A stretch of DNA of 64,000 nt, from assembly GCF_001545075.1 (NCBI RefSeq), contig NZ_FCOB02000012.1, forward strand, positions 140,064 through 204,063, read 5' to 3'. Source of the DNA: Caballeronia ptereochthonis (GTDB lineage: Bacteria; Pseudomonadota; Gammaproteobacteria; Burkholderiales; Burkholderiaceae). Below, piece by piece: positions 35,559 to 44,839 of this stretch. A program made the translations under genes and the position numbers. Each line of letters starts with the position of its first letter. The stretch's first letter is position 1. The notes under the pieces are model-generated. The model was not told the origin of the DNA. It worked only from the letters and a program-made list of their open reading frames with translations, and made no database searches.

Positions 35559-36580
35559 ACATGTTCGGCTGGCTGTTCAGGCGTGGCGGCGGCGACGCCG
35601 GCCGCGCCCGTGCCTCGCGCGAGGACGTGCGGCAGGCGCTCGAGCGCATCGTCGCGATCGCGCCTCAGGTGCGGCTCGCGAAACGGTACGAGTCGCGGCT
35701 CGCGCTCGGCCTTGGTAAGACGCTTGGCCATGCGCGCGAGCTCGCGGCCGCGCTGCCCGGCCCGCGCGACGCGACGCCCGGCAGGTGGGCGAGCGATCCG
35801 CACCTGCGCGCGAAGTTCGCGACGCCCGAGGACGTCGCGCGCGTGATCGGCGAGTCGCACGAATTGCGCCGCTGGTTCGACGAGCATATCGCCGCGGACC
35901 ATGCATTCGCGCTGCTCGGCAGCACGCTGGACGAACGGCGCGTGCTCGTCGCGGCGCAAGAGGTCAGCATGATGCGCTCGGATGTCGCGCGCACGGCGAT
36001 CGGCTTCGACGACAAGCGCCTGAGCTTCTGTAGCGAGACGGACGCCGCGCTCAGACAGGAGATCGTGCAGCGGATCGTCGAGCAGTTCGCGCTCGAGGCG
36101 ATGTCGCGCGTCGCGGCGCAGGAAGCCCGGCGCGACGCGCTGCGGGAGCACCGGGCGCTGATCACCGCGAGGATGCATATGCTCGAGCGGCGCGGGGCAG
36201 GAATGGGCAGTCTGCTCGCATCGGCTGACATTTCGGGCGATGCCGCACGGCTTCAGCGCGATTTCCAGGAAAACGAAGCGGCGCTCGCGGCGCTGGGATC
36301 GCTCACCGATGCCATCGAGATGCAGTTGCGCACCATGGTCGAACTGCTGGCGGAACCGTCCGCGCTCATCTCCGTCACGCCCCGCACGTTGCGCATCAAT
36401 CAGATGAACCTGCTGCTGGACGAAGGCAGCGACGAGCATCACGCGGAGATCGCGCTCAGTCTTGCACACATTCCGACACGGCCGCCGCAGACGCGCGCCG
36501 TCGAGATCGTGCGCATCGCGCGGCATGACGTGCCGCCCGCGGGCACGGCGTTCGAGGATGCCGCGCGCCTGGTGCTGTGA
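35555..36580 (+). CDS. Unknown cytoplasmic helical protein at the end of the DUF3141 operon
   Basis: A 341-residue protein without signal peptide or membrane segment. The first two-thirds are charged and helical; FDEHIAADHAFALLGSTLDERRVLVAAQEVSMM lies near residue 115, and HRALITARMHMLERR near 200 is probably coiled coil. The last third is more strand-like (ALISVTPRTLRINQMNLLLDE). ATG 35555 overlaps the fabI stop as ATGA; an internal ATG at 35561 is also possible. I recognise no family. The coupling argues that it works with the acetate/FabI enzymes. Confidence 0.75.
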   Translation: MNMFGWLFRRGGGDAGRARASREDVRQALERIVAIAPQVRLAKRYESRLALGLGKTLGHARELAAALPGPRDATPGRWASDPHLRAKFATPEDVARVIGESHELRRWFDEHIAADHAFALLGSTLDERRVLVAAQEVSMMRSDVARTAIGFDDKRLSFCSETDAALRQEIVQRIVEQFALEAMSRVAAQEARRDALREHRALITARMHMLERRGAGMGSLLASADISGDAARLQRDFQENEAALAALGSLTDAIEMQLRTMVELLAEPSALISVTPRTLRINQMNLLLDEGSDEHHAEIALSLAHIPTRPPQTRAVEIVRIARHDVPPAGTAFEDAARLVL

Positions 36581-36589
36581 CATCCCCCT

Positions 36590-37174
36590 TCAGGGCCGCC
36601 CGTTGCCCTCGATCGCCGCCGCGATGTCACGGCTCACGCTCGCGAGCGCGCGGCTGTGCGCGGCCACGAGCGCATCGTAGTCGGGGCCGGTGACGGGTTC
36701 GCGCACGAGCGAGCGGCCGCCGAGCACGTTGTCGTCGCCGAAGCGGCGCACGGACCAGTGCGCGTCGATCGCGACGGCATCGCCGGGAACGGATTCGAAC
36801 TGCTGGATATCGACGCGCACGCGCCATGCCTCGGGGTCGGCGATCGCGCGCGACGCGACCGCCACGCGGTCGGAGCCGAGCAACAGCGTGAGATCCCCGG
36901 CGATGGCGTCCGCGATGCTGCTCCTGAGCGGCTCGCCCCAGCGCGCATACTCGTTGAGCGCGACTTCGTTGCTCGTGTTGCGCGTGACGATCTGCGGACG
37001 ATCGACGAGATCGGGCACCGTCACCGGGCCGACGATCACCGGCCGCGCAGGCGTGCGCGCGCTCGTGGCGCTCAGGGTGGAATCGGCGCTCAGCCGGTAG
37101 AAGCTCGCGCGCGGCGAGGTGCATCCGGCGAGGAACGATATGGCAAGAAGGACATACACGAGAGCGGGGCGCAT
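36590..37174 (-). CDS. pqiC: PqiC outer-membrane lipoprotein of the Pqi transport system
   Basis: A 194-residue lipoprotein: signal MRPALVYVLLAISFLAGC with lipobox LAGC, then the ABC-transport-auxiliary domain (RPVIVGPVTVPDLVDRPQIVTR, ALNEYARWGEPLRSSIADAIA). PqiC is anchored in the outer membrane and receives the PqiB needle. ATG 37174 overlaps the pqiB stop (TGATG); a GTG one codon earlier is also possible. It is the last gene of the leftward RND-Pqi operon and converges with the unknown gene at 36580, leaving nine bases between stops. Confidence 0.88.
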   Translation of the reverse strand: MRPALVYVLLAISFLAGCTSPRASFYRLSADSTLSATSARTPARPVIVGPVTVPDLVDRPQIVTRNTSNEVALNEYARWGEPLRSSIADAIAGDLTLLLGSDRVAVASRAIADPEAWRVRVDIQQFESVPGDAVAIDAHWSVRRFGDDNVLGGRSLVREPVTGPDYDALVAAHSRALASVSRDIAAAIEGNGRP

Positions 37175-38775
37175 CACTTCTTGTCCTCCGGCTTGCCGCG
37201 CAGCAGCGCTTCGGGATGCTGCTGCAGATAATCCGCGAGACTTCGGAACGATGCCGCCGTGCGCGTCAGCTCGCGGATCGCTTCGGCCGTATCCTGCTGC
37301 AGGCCCGAGTCCGGCATGAGCGTCGAGTGCGCCGCATCGAGCGCGGCGCGCGCGGCGGCAAGCGTGTTCGCCGCTTGCGGAACGACATCCGAGTTGAGAT
37401 TGCGCATCAGCAGGCTCGTATTGTTGAGGGTCTGCCGCGCGCTCGCGGTCAGCTCCTCGATCGGCAGCTTGTCGATGCGCGCCATGATCCGGTTGACCGA
37501 ATCCTGCAGCGATTCGAGGCCGCTCGCCGTTGTCGGCATCTCGGGCGGCGTGCGGTCCCAGTCGATGCTCGCCTTCTTTGCATTGGGGAAGAAATCCATC
37601 GAGACATAGAGTTGGCCCGTCAGCAGGCTGCCCGTGCGCAACTGCCCGCGCAATCCGCGCTCGACGAGCAGGTCGGCGAGGGCATGGCGATCAGTCGCCA
37701 TGCGCCCGCCCTTCGGCGCGGTCGCGAAGCGCGACGTGAAGCGCTCCGGATAGATCTTGACTTCGACGGGTATGCTGATCCGCTTCGTGACCGGGTCGAA
37801 ACGCGTATAGATCGCCGACACCTCGCCGATCGGAATGCCGCGGAACTCCACCGGTGCGCCCACGGCGAGGCCGCGCACCGAGCCCTCGAAAGCGAACACG
37901 TAAGTGTCGACGATGTGCTCCTGCACGCGCAGCGCGTCGGCGCGGGTCGAAAACAGGTTGAACGTCGTGTCGGGAGGCGCTTCCGCGAAGCTCAGCGACA
38001 CGGCGGGCGTCTCGAAGGCGAGCCCGCCGATCAGGATCGACACGAGCGATTGCGTGTTGACCTTGAGCCCGTCGGTGCCGAGCGTCACGTCGATGCCGCC
38101 TGCCTGCCAGAAGCGCGAATCGGCGTTGACGTAGCGGTCGTAGGGCGCATTGATGAACACGTGCACCGTGACGCCGCTGCCGTCCTTGTCGAGCTCAAAC
38201 GACGTCACCTGGCCCACCTGCAGGCGCCTGAAATAGACCGGCGCGCCGACGTCGACCGAGCCGAGGTCCGCCGCCTTCAGAATGAACTTGCGCCCGGGCA
38301 CGTCGCTCGCGAAAACGGGCGGCGTTTCGAGACCGACATAATCGCGCCGGTCGCGTTTGGCGTGGCCGATGTCCATGCCGATATACGCGCCCGACAGCAG
38401 CGTGCCGATGCCCGACACGGAGCCGCCCGCCACGCGCGGCCGCACGACCCAGAAGCGCGTGTCCTCGACGAGCATTTTGGCGGCATCGCGCGTGAGCTCC
38501 GCCGTCGCGACGACGCGCGTGTAATCCTGCGAGAGCGCCACCGATTTCACGAGGCCGATGTCCACGTCCTTGAACTTGATCTTCGTCTTGCCGGCTTCGA
38601 TTCCTTCGCCGGTCTTGAAGCTGATGGTGACGGTCGGCCCTTGCTCGAGCACCGCCTGCACCGCGAGCCAGATGCCGATCACCACCGCGACGGCCGGCAC
38701 GACCCAGACCCAGGGAATGCGCCAGCGCTTGCGTGGCACGACTTCGGCGTCGGGCATGTCGTCGGGCGTGCTCAT
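37174..38775 (-). CDS. pqiB: PqiB, MCE-domain intermembrane transport protein
   Basis: A 533-residue protein with one N-terminal membrane anchor (WRIPWVWVVPAVAVVIGIWL, about residues 18-40) and three MCE domains, each starting with a G-x-T-V-x-I-x-F or G-x-x-V-x-F-R type strand, near residues 47, 160 and 285. A coiled-coil tail follows (about 440-533). PqiB forms hexameric needles spanning the periplasm and carrying lipids. Its ATG overlaps the pqiA stop by four bases. In-frame sequence further upstream is shadow of pqiA. Confidence 0.92.
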   Translation of the reverse strand: MSTPDDMPDAEVVPRKRWRIPWVWVVPAVAVVIGIWLAVQAVLEQGPTVTISFKTGEGIEAGKTKIKFKDVDIGLVKSVALSQDYTRVVATAELTRDAAKMLVEDTRFWVVRPRVAGGSVSGIGTLLSGAYIGMDIGHAKRDRRDYVGLETPPVFASDVPGRKFILKAADLGSVDVGAPVYFRRLQVGQVTSFELDKDGSGVTVHVFINAPYDRYVNADSRFWQAGGIDVTLGTDGLKVNTQSLVSILIGGLAFETPAVSLSFAEAPPDTTFNLFSTRADALRVQEHIVDTYVFAFEGSVRGLAVGAPVEFRGIPIGEVSAIYTRFDPVTKRISIPVEVKIYPERFTSRFATAPKGGRMATDRHALADLLVERGLRGQLRTGSLLTGQLYVSMDFFPNAKKASIDWDRTPPEMPTTASGLESLQDSVNRIMARIDKLPIEELTASARQTLNNTSLLMRNLNSDVVPQAANTLAAARAALDAAHSTLMPDSGLQQDTAEAIRELTRTAASFRSLADYLQQHPEALLRGKPEDKK

Positions 38776-40076
38776 CGGGGTACCTCGCGCGGGTCTTCCG
38801 CGTCCCAGATGAGACGCGGATCGAACGACATCGCGGCGAACATCGTCAGCACGACGACGGCGCCGAACGCGATCGCGGCGGGCCCCGCTTCGATCGTCGC
38901 CATCGCGCTGAACTGCACGAGCGCGACGAGCACCGCGATCACATAGATGTCGAGCATCGACCAGCGGCCCACCAGCTCGACGATGCGGTAGATGCGCGCG
39001 CGCAGCGCGCTGCGCCGGGTCATGCGCAGATTCGCGCTCGCGGCGAGATAGCCGATCGCGAGAATCTTCAGCATCGGCACGGCGATGCTCGCGATGAACA
39101 CGATGATCGCGAGCGGCCACGAACCGGAATGCCACAGGTACGCGACGCCGCTCATGATCGTGTCCTTCTGCGCGCCGAAGAGCGAGCTCGTGTTCATCAC
39201 GGGCAGCGTGTTGGCGGGAATGTAGAGGACCGCCGCGGCGATCAGATAGGCCCACGTGCGCGACAGGCTCGCCGGCTTGCGCAGATGCAGCCGCGCGCCG
39301 CAGCGCGGGCAGTGCAGGTGCGCGTGCCGATGCGTGCCGCGCGTGCACAGCCCGCACTCGTGACAGACGCAGATGCCGCTCGGCGCCGCCGTGCGTCCTC
39401 GAATCGGCGTGTCCGCCGGCACGCCGGGCAGCGCGCCTTCGATGCGCATCCACATCGCGCGCTCGTCGAACGCCGATGCCGCCGCGACGAGCAGCAGCAT
39501 CAGCGCGGCGAGCGACCACAGCGCCGGCCCCGTCACCACCGACGCGATATGCGCGAGCTTCACCACCGCGACGAGCAGGCCCAGCATCAGCACCTCGGTC
39601 ATGCCCCAGTCGCGCGCGATGCGCAGCATGCGGAACACGGCGTCGGCGCGCCAGGGCGTGCGGTTCAGATGCAGCGGAAGGAGCAGCCAGACCATGCCGA
39701 GCGCCTGCAGCGCGGGCATCAGGATCGTCGTGACGAAGATGAGAGCGGCGAGCGGCCACATGCCGTCGCGATAGAGCATGCGCACTGCGCCGATCAGCGT
39801 GGTCTCGACCAGATCGCCGTTGACCGCGAGGCCGACGATCGGGAACGCATTCGAGATCACCCACAGCACGCAGGCGGCGCACGCATAGGCGAGCGCGCGG
39901 TCGAAGCCGCGCCCGCGGCGCCGGTAGAGCACGGCGCGGCATCGGCAGCAGCGCAGCGCGCCGCCCGGCGGCACGGCGCGCTCGTGCTGCAGCAGATCGC
40001 ATTCATGGCATGCGACCAGCGCGCGATCGACAGGCTGATCGCGCTCGGAAACCGCCCCGGATGTCACTGTGTTCAT
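38772..40076 (-). CDS. pqiA: PqiA, inner-membrane paraquat-inducible protein
   Basis: A 434-residue membrane protein made of two PqiA repeats. Each repeat begins with a rubredoxin-like zinc ribbon (CHECDLLQHE...CCRC near residue 23; CHECGLC...CPRC near 222) followed by four membrane helices (VLWVISNAFPIVGLAV; LYIPANTLPVM). It sits in the inner membrane as partner of PqiB. ATG 40076 overlaps the stop of the outer-membrane efflux gene as ATGA, which ties Pqi expression to the efflux pump. Confidence 0.92.
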   Translation of the reverse strand: MNTVTSGAVSERDQPVDRALVACHECDLLQHERAVPPGGALRCCRCRAVLYRRRGRGFDRALAYACAACVLWVISNAFPIVGLAVNGDLVETTLIGAVRMLYRDGMWPLAALIFVTTILMPALQALGMVWLLLPLHLNRTPWRADAVFRMLRIARDWGMTEVLMLGLLVAVVKLAHIASVVTGPALWSLAALMLLLVAAASAFDERAMWMRIEGALPGVPADTPIRGRTAAPSGICVCHECGLCTRGTHRHAHLHCPRCGARLHLRKPASLSRTWAYLIAAAVLYIPANTLPVMNTSSLFGAQKDTIMSGVAYLWHSGSWPLAIIVFIASIAVPMLKILAIGYLAASANLRMTRRSALRARIYRIVELVGRWSMLDIYVIAVLVALVQFSAMATIEAGPAAIAFGAVVVLTMFAAMSFDPRLIWDAEDPREVPR

Positions 40077-41578
40077 TGGATTGCCTGCGGGGCCGGCTGG
40101 CCCGGTTTCGCTGCTTCGGCGGGCGGATGCGCGGCGCCGCTCGCGCCCGCCGTCTGCTGCGTGGTGAGCTTGTCCGCCGCGACCACCCAGCCACCGCCCA
40201 TCGCCTTGTACAGCGTGACGAACGAGACGAGCACGGCCGCCTGCGTCTGCGTCTGCGCGAGTTGCGCGTTGAAGAGACTGCGCTCGGCGTCGAGCACTTC
40301 GATATAGCTCGTATAGCCGCCCTCGTAGCGCGCCCGCGCAAGACGCGAGTAGGTCGAAAGCGCGGTGATCTGGCGGCCTTGCACCTCGAGCTGCTCGTGC
40401 AGCTTCTGCGAGGCGATGAGCGCATCGTCGACTTCCTGGAACGCGACCTGGATCGCCTTCTGATACGAGAGCAGGGCCGCCTGCTGCTGCGCCTCGGCCG
40501 TCCGCACCTGTCCGGAGATGTTGCCCGCCGTGAAGATCGGCTGCGCCACCTGGCCCGCGAACGACCATATGCGCGACGGTCCCGTGAAGAGCTTCGAGAA
40601 CTGGCCGCTCTCCGTGCCGAGCAGGCCGGTCAGCGAGATCTGCGGAAAGTACAGCGCGCGCGCCGCGCCGATCAGCGCGTTCGCCGCGATCAGATCCTGC
40701 TCCGCCTGAAGCAGATCGGGCCGCCGCTCCAGCAGATCCGAAGGCAGGCCCGCCGGAATGACGGGCGTCTCGAGCTCGCCGAGCGGCCGGCCCCGCAGGA
40801 TCGGTCCCGGGTTGTCGCCGAGCAGCACGGAAAGCGCGTCCTCCTGCTGGGCGATCTGCGTTTCCAGTTGCGGAATCGTCGCGAGCGAGGCTTCGTATTC
40901 GGACTGGCTCTGCGCGAGCTCCATCTGCGAGACCTCGCCGCCCTCGAAGCGCAGCGTGAACACGTGCACCGATTCGGCGCGGCTCTGGGTCGTCGCCCTG
41001 GCGATTTCCAGTTGCTTGTCGAGGCTGCGCAGATTCAGATACGACGACGCCACCGACGCCACCAGCGACAGGATCGTCGCGCGCCGTCCTTCCATGCTCG
41101 ACAGCAGATTCGCCCGCGCGGACTCGGTGAGCCGCCGGTTGCGGCCGAAGAGGTCGATCTCCCAGGCGGCCGAGACCGACACTTCGAAGTCGTTGAACAC
41201 GGGACCGAAGCCGACGAGCGGCTGCGGACCGGCCTGCGACGCGCGCTGCCGCGCCGCCGTCGCGCCCGCCGAAATCTGCGGAAAGAGCGCGGAGCGCGTC
41301 GTGACGAACTGGCCCATGAACTGATCGATGCGCGCCGCCGCGATCTTCACGTCCTTGTTGTTGGCAAGCGCCGTCGAGATCAGTTCGTTGAGAACGGGGT
41401 CCTGGAACTGCTTCCACCATTCGCTGTTGGCCGTGTCGGCGACTTCGGTCGCGGCGAAGCGATACGTCGCGGGCGTTTCCACCGGCTGGCGCGAATAGTT
41501 CGGTCCGAGCAGGCAGCCGCTCAAGGACAGCGCGGCGGCAAGGCTCGCGATAGGGGAGATGTGCCGGTCGCGCCGCAT
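40073..41578 (-). CDS. RND efflux outer-membrane lipoprotein (NodT/OprM family)
   Basis: A 501-residue TolC-like outer-membrane channel. The lipobox LSLSGC is near residue 20, LLGPNYSRQPVETP follows as in OprM-type factors, and the two outer-membrane efflux repeats (helical hairpins near residues 75-270 and 285-480) are clear. ATG 41578 lies one base after the permease stop and is preferred to an upstream Met 25 residues earlier, which falls inside the permease. It completes the tripartite pump. Confidence 0.93.
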   Translation of the reverse strand: MRRDRHISPIASLAAALSLSGCLLGPNYSRQPVETPATYRFAATEVADTANSEWWKQFQDPVLNELISTALANNKDVKIAAARIDQFMGQFVTTRSALFPQISAGATAARQRASQAGPQPLVGFGPVFNDFEVSVSAAWEIDLFGRNRRLTESARANLLSSMEGRRATILSLVASVASSYLNLRSLDKQLEIARATTQSRAESVHVFTLRFEGGEVSQMELAQSQSEYEASLATIPQLETQIAQQEDALSVLLGDNPGPILRGRPLGELETPVIPAGLPSDLLERRPDLLQAEQDLIAANALIGAARALYFPQISLTGLLGTESGQFSKLFTGPSRIWSFAGQVAQPIFTAGNISGQVRTAEAQQQAALLSYQKAIQVAFQEVDDALIASQKLHEQLEVQGRQITALSTYSRLARARYEGGYTSYIEVLDAERSLFNAQLAQTQTQAAVLVSFVTLYKAMGGGWVVAADKLTTQQTAGASGAAHPPAEAAKPGQPAPQAIQ

Positions 41579-41579
41579 G

Positions 41580-44500
41580 TCAGTGTCCTTTGTCCGGAAC
41601 GGACGGCGTGGCGTCGGGGCCGCTTCCCGATGCGCTCTGCCCTTGCGTCGCATCGGCGGCGGGCGTCTCGCCGCCTTTCTTCTTCGAGCGCGACGACATC
41701 GTTTCGAGCGCCCAGAAGAACATCGGGATGAAGAACACGGCGATGGCCGTCGCGCCGAGCATCCCGCCGATCACGCCGGTGCCGATCGAATGCCGGCTGT
41801 TCGCCGATGCGCCCGTCGCGATCGCGAGCGGCACGCAGCCGAGAATGAACGCGAGCGAGGTCATCACGATCGGGCGCAGGCGCTCTTCGGCGGCGGTCAT
41901 CGTCGCATCGAAAACGGATTTGCCCGACTCGCGGTTCAGCACGGCGAACTCGAAGATGAGAATCGCGTTCTTCGCCGCGAGCGCGACGAGCATCGTGAGG
42001 CCGATCTGGAAGTACACGTCGTTGTTGAGCCCGCGCAGGAGAACCGCGAGCAGCGCGCCGAAGATCGCGAACGGCACCGCCATCAGCACGCCGAACGGCA
42101 GGCTCCACTTCTCGTACTGCGCGGCGAGGATCAGGAAGACCATCACCAGCCCGAACACGAAGACGAGCCCCGATGTGCCGCCCGACTGCTTCGCCTCGAA
42201 CGCCTCGCCGCTCCACGCGATGCCGTAGTCGGACGGCAGGCCCGCTGCCACTTCCTCGAGCGCCTGGATCACCTCTCCCGACGCATAGCCGGGCGCGGCG
42301 TTCGCCGTGATCTTCACCGCCGGGAAGTTGTTGAAGCGCGTGATGAGATCGGGTCCGGTGACGTAGCGCGTATTGACCACCGCCTTGAGCGGCACCATGT
42401 TGCCGCTCCTGCTCTTCACGAAGATCTGCGTGAGATCGTCGGGCTTCAGCCGGTATGAAGGCTCCGCCTGAAGAATCACCTGCCAGAGCCGGCTCGAGCG
42501 GTTGAACTGCGATACGTAGAGCGAGCCGAACATTGTCTGCATCGCGCTATAGACGTCCTCGACGGGCACGCCGAGCGTCTCGGCCTTGTCGCGATCGACA
42601 TCCGCGAGCAACTGCTGCGACGACGCGTTGAAGGTCGACGTGACGCCCGTCAGTTCCGGCCGCTGCTTCGCCTTCTCGACGTAATCCTGCACGACCGCCG
42701 CGAACTGCGAGATGGGCGCGTCGCCCTTGCTCTGGATCCACATCTCGGTGCCGCCCGTGGTGCCCAGACCGGGAATCGACGGCGGATTGAGCGGCACGAC
42801 GATGCCTTCCCTGATCTGCGAGAGATGCTTGTAGGCGTCGATGAGCAGGGCGCGCGCGTTCTGCGTGCGGATATTGGCGGATTTGTAGCGCTCGTCGAAG
42901 CCCTTCAGGCCGACGAAGAACGTCGACGAGTTGTTCTTGTTCTGGCTGTCGAGAATGCTGAAGCCGTCCACCGTGGTGATGCTGCCGACTGCCGGCTGCT
43001 TCATGAAGTATTCGGTGACGCGGTCCGAAACCGCGCCCGTGCGGTCGAGCGACGCCGCATCGGGCATGATCACCGCGCCCAGCAGATAGCCCTGGTCCTC
43101 GGGCGGCAGGAACGCGGTGGGGATGTTGCGCATCATCACGACCGCCAGCGCGATCATGCCGGCGAAGAGCAGCAACGCAATGACGAAGCGCTTGATCACG
43201 AGCCGCACGACGCTCGTGTATCCCGCGGTCATGCGCTCGAATTGCCGCTCGAACCAGCGGAAAAAGCCCTTTTTCTCGTGATGCCCCGGCTTCAGCAGCA
43301 AGGACGCGAGCGCGGGCGACAAGGTCAGCGCGACGATGCCCGAGATCACCACCGATATCGCGATCGTGATGGCGAACTGCTTGTACATCTGCCCGGTGAT
43401 GCCGCCCAGGAACGCGACCGGCACGAACACCGCGCACAGCACGAGCACGATGGCGACCACCGGCCCGGCCACTTCGTCCATCGCCTGCTTGGCGGCGGTC
43501 TTCGGATCGAGCTTGTGCACCGTCATGTTGCGCTCGACGTTTTCGATCACGACGATCGCGTCGTCCACGACGATGCCGATCGCGAGCACCATGCCGAACA
43601 ACGTCAGCATGTTGATGGAGAAGCCGAGCGCCGCCATGCCCATGAAGGTGCCGACGATCGACACCGGCACGGCCAGCACGGGAATCACCGTGGCGCGCAG
43701 GCTCTGCAGGAACACGAACACGACGATCACCACCAGCACGACCGCCTCGAAGAACGTGTGCACCACGTCGGAGATGGACGCGCGCGTGAATTCCGTCGTG
43801 TCCATCGCGATTTCATAGTCGATGCCTTCGGGGAACGACTTCTTCATTTCCGCGAGACGCGCGCGTACCAGCTTCGACACGTCGAGCGCGTTCGCGCCCG
43901 GCTGCTGATAGACCGCGAGCACGGTCGCCGATTTGCCCTGGAAGCGGCTGCGGATCGAATAATCCTTCTGCCCGAGTTCGGCGCGTCCGACGTCCTTCAG
44001 CCGCACGATCGCCGCACCGCCCGATTCCGCGCGAATGATGATGTTCTCGAACTCGGAAGGCTCGGTGAGCCGCCCGGAGGTCGTCACCGCAAACGACTGC
44101 TCGACGGGCGCGCCCGTCGGCGATTGTCCTAGCCGTCCCACCGCGAATTGCTGGTTCTGGTTCGCGACGGCGCGCTGCACGTCGGCGGCGGTGATGCCGA
44201 GTTGCGCCATGCGGTCGGGCTTGAGCCATATTCGCATCGCGTAGTCGGGCGTGCCGAAGATGCTCGACTGGTTCGCACCGGGAATGCGCTTCAGTGCGTC
44301 GAGCACATAGACATTCGCGTAGTTGGCGATATACGTCGCGTCGTAGCGTTCGTTGGGAGAATAGATCGCGATCACCATCATGAAGGCCTGCGACTTCTTC
44401 TGCACCTGCACGCCCTGCGCCGTCACCGACTGCGGCAGTTGCGGCAGGGCGAGGTTCACGCGGTTCTGCACGTCGACCTGCGCGAGTTCGGGGTTCGTGC

Positions 44501-44795
44501 CGATCTCGAAGTAGGCGTTGATCGTCAGGTTGCCTGTCGATGAACTCGACGAGCTCATGTAGATCATGTTGTCCGCGCCGTTGACCTGCTGCTCGATCGG
44601 CGCGGCCACGTTGTTCGCGACGACCTCGGCGCTCGCACCCGGATAGGTCGCGGAAACCGTGATCTGCGGCGGCGTGATGTCGGGATATTGCGCCGTCGGC
44701 AGCGCGAGCATCGCCAGCGCGCCGCCCAGCGTGATGATGATGGAGATGACCGAGGCGAAAATCGGGCGGTCAATGCAGAAATGTGAGATGTTCAT
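41580..44795 (-). CDS. RND efflux pump inner-membrane permease (HAE1 family, AcrB/MexB-like)
   Basis: A 1071-residue, 12-helix hydrophobe/amphiphile exporter. The first helix reads IFASVISIIITLGGALAML, and TM4 has GIVVDDAIVVIENVERNM with the proton-relay Asp pair (about residues 407-408). The pore and docking domains have usual lengths, and the C-terminal tail is charged (SRSKKKGGETP). AAGAGG precedes ATG 44795. It is driven by proton motive force and exports drugs, solvents or phenolics together with the adaptor at 46126 and the channel at 41578. Specificity cannot be read. Confidence 0.95.
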   Translation of the reverse strand: MNISHFCIDRPIFASVISIIITLGGALAMLALPTAQYPDITPPQITVSATYPGASAEVVANNVAAPIEQQVNGADNMIYMSSSSSSTGNLTINAYFEIGTNPELAQVDVQNRVNLALPQLPQSVTAQGVQVQKKSQAFMMVIAIYSPNERYDATYIANYANVYVLDALKRIPGANQSSIFGTPDYAMRIWLKPDRMAQLGITAADVQRAVANQNQQFAVGRLGQSPTGAPVEQSFAVTTSGRLTEPSEFENIIIRAESGGAAIVRLKDVGRAELGQKDYSIRSRFQGKSATVLAVYQQPGANALDVSKLVRARLAEMKKSFPEGIDYEIAMDTTEFTRASISDVVHTFFEAVVLVVIVVFVFLQSLRATVIPVLAVPVSIVGTFMGMAALGFSINMLTLFGMVLAIGIVVDDAIVVIENVERNMTVHKLDPKTAAKQAMDEVAGPVVAIVLVLCAVFVPVAFLGGITGQMYKQFAITIAISVVISGIVALTLSPALASLLLKPGHHEKKGFFRWFERQFERMTAGYTSVVRLVIKRFVIALLLFAGMIALAVVMMRNIPTAFLPPEDQGYLLGAVIMPDAASLDRTGAVSDRVTEYFMKQPAVGSITTVDGFSILDSQNKNNSSTFFVGLKGFDERYKSANIRTQNARALLIDAYKHLSQIREGIVVPLNPPSIPGLGTTGGTEMWIQSKGDAPISQFAAVVQDYVEKAKQRPELTGVTSTFNASSQQLLADVDRDKAETLGVPVEDVYSAMQTMFGSLYVSQFNRSSRLWQVILQAEPSYRLKPDDLTQIFVKSRSGNMVPLKAVVNTRYVTGPDLITRFNNFPAVKITANAAPGYASGEVIQALEEVAAGLPSDYGIAWSGEAFEAKQSGGTSGLVFVFGLVMVFLILAAQYEKWSLPFGVLMAVPFAIFGALLAVLLRGLNNDVYFQIGLTMLVALAAKNAILIFEFAVLNRESGKSVFDATMTAAEERLRPIVMTSLAFILGCVPLAIATGASANSRHSIGTGVIGGMLGATAIAVFFIPMFFWALETMSSRSKKKGGETPAADATQGQSASGSGPDATPSVPDKGH

Positions 44796-44839
44796 TGGCC
44801 TCTTCCGCGCGACGTGCTTCCGATGGTCTTCGGATCAAA

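Noticed and set aside
40077..41420. Extending pqiA upstream as one 882-residue protein
   Set aside because: The extra part is a shadow of the TolC-like gene; pqiA begins at ATG 40076 overlapping that gene's stop.
37216..41731. Long plus-strand frames opposite pqiB and the outer-membrane channel
   Set aside because: They are shadows of the leftward operon with biased composition and no ribosome sites.
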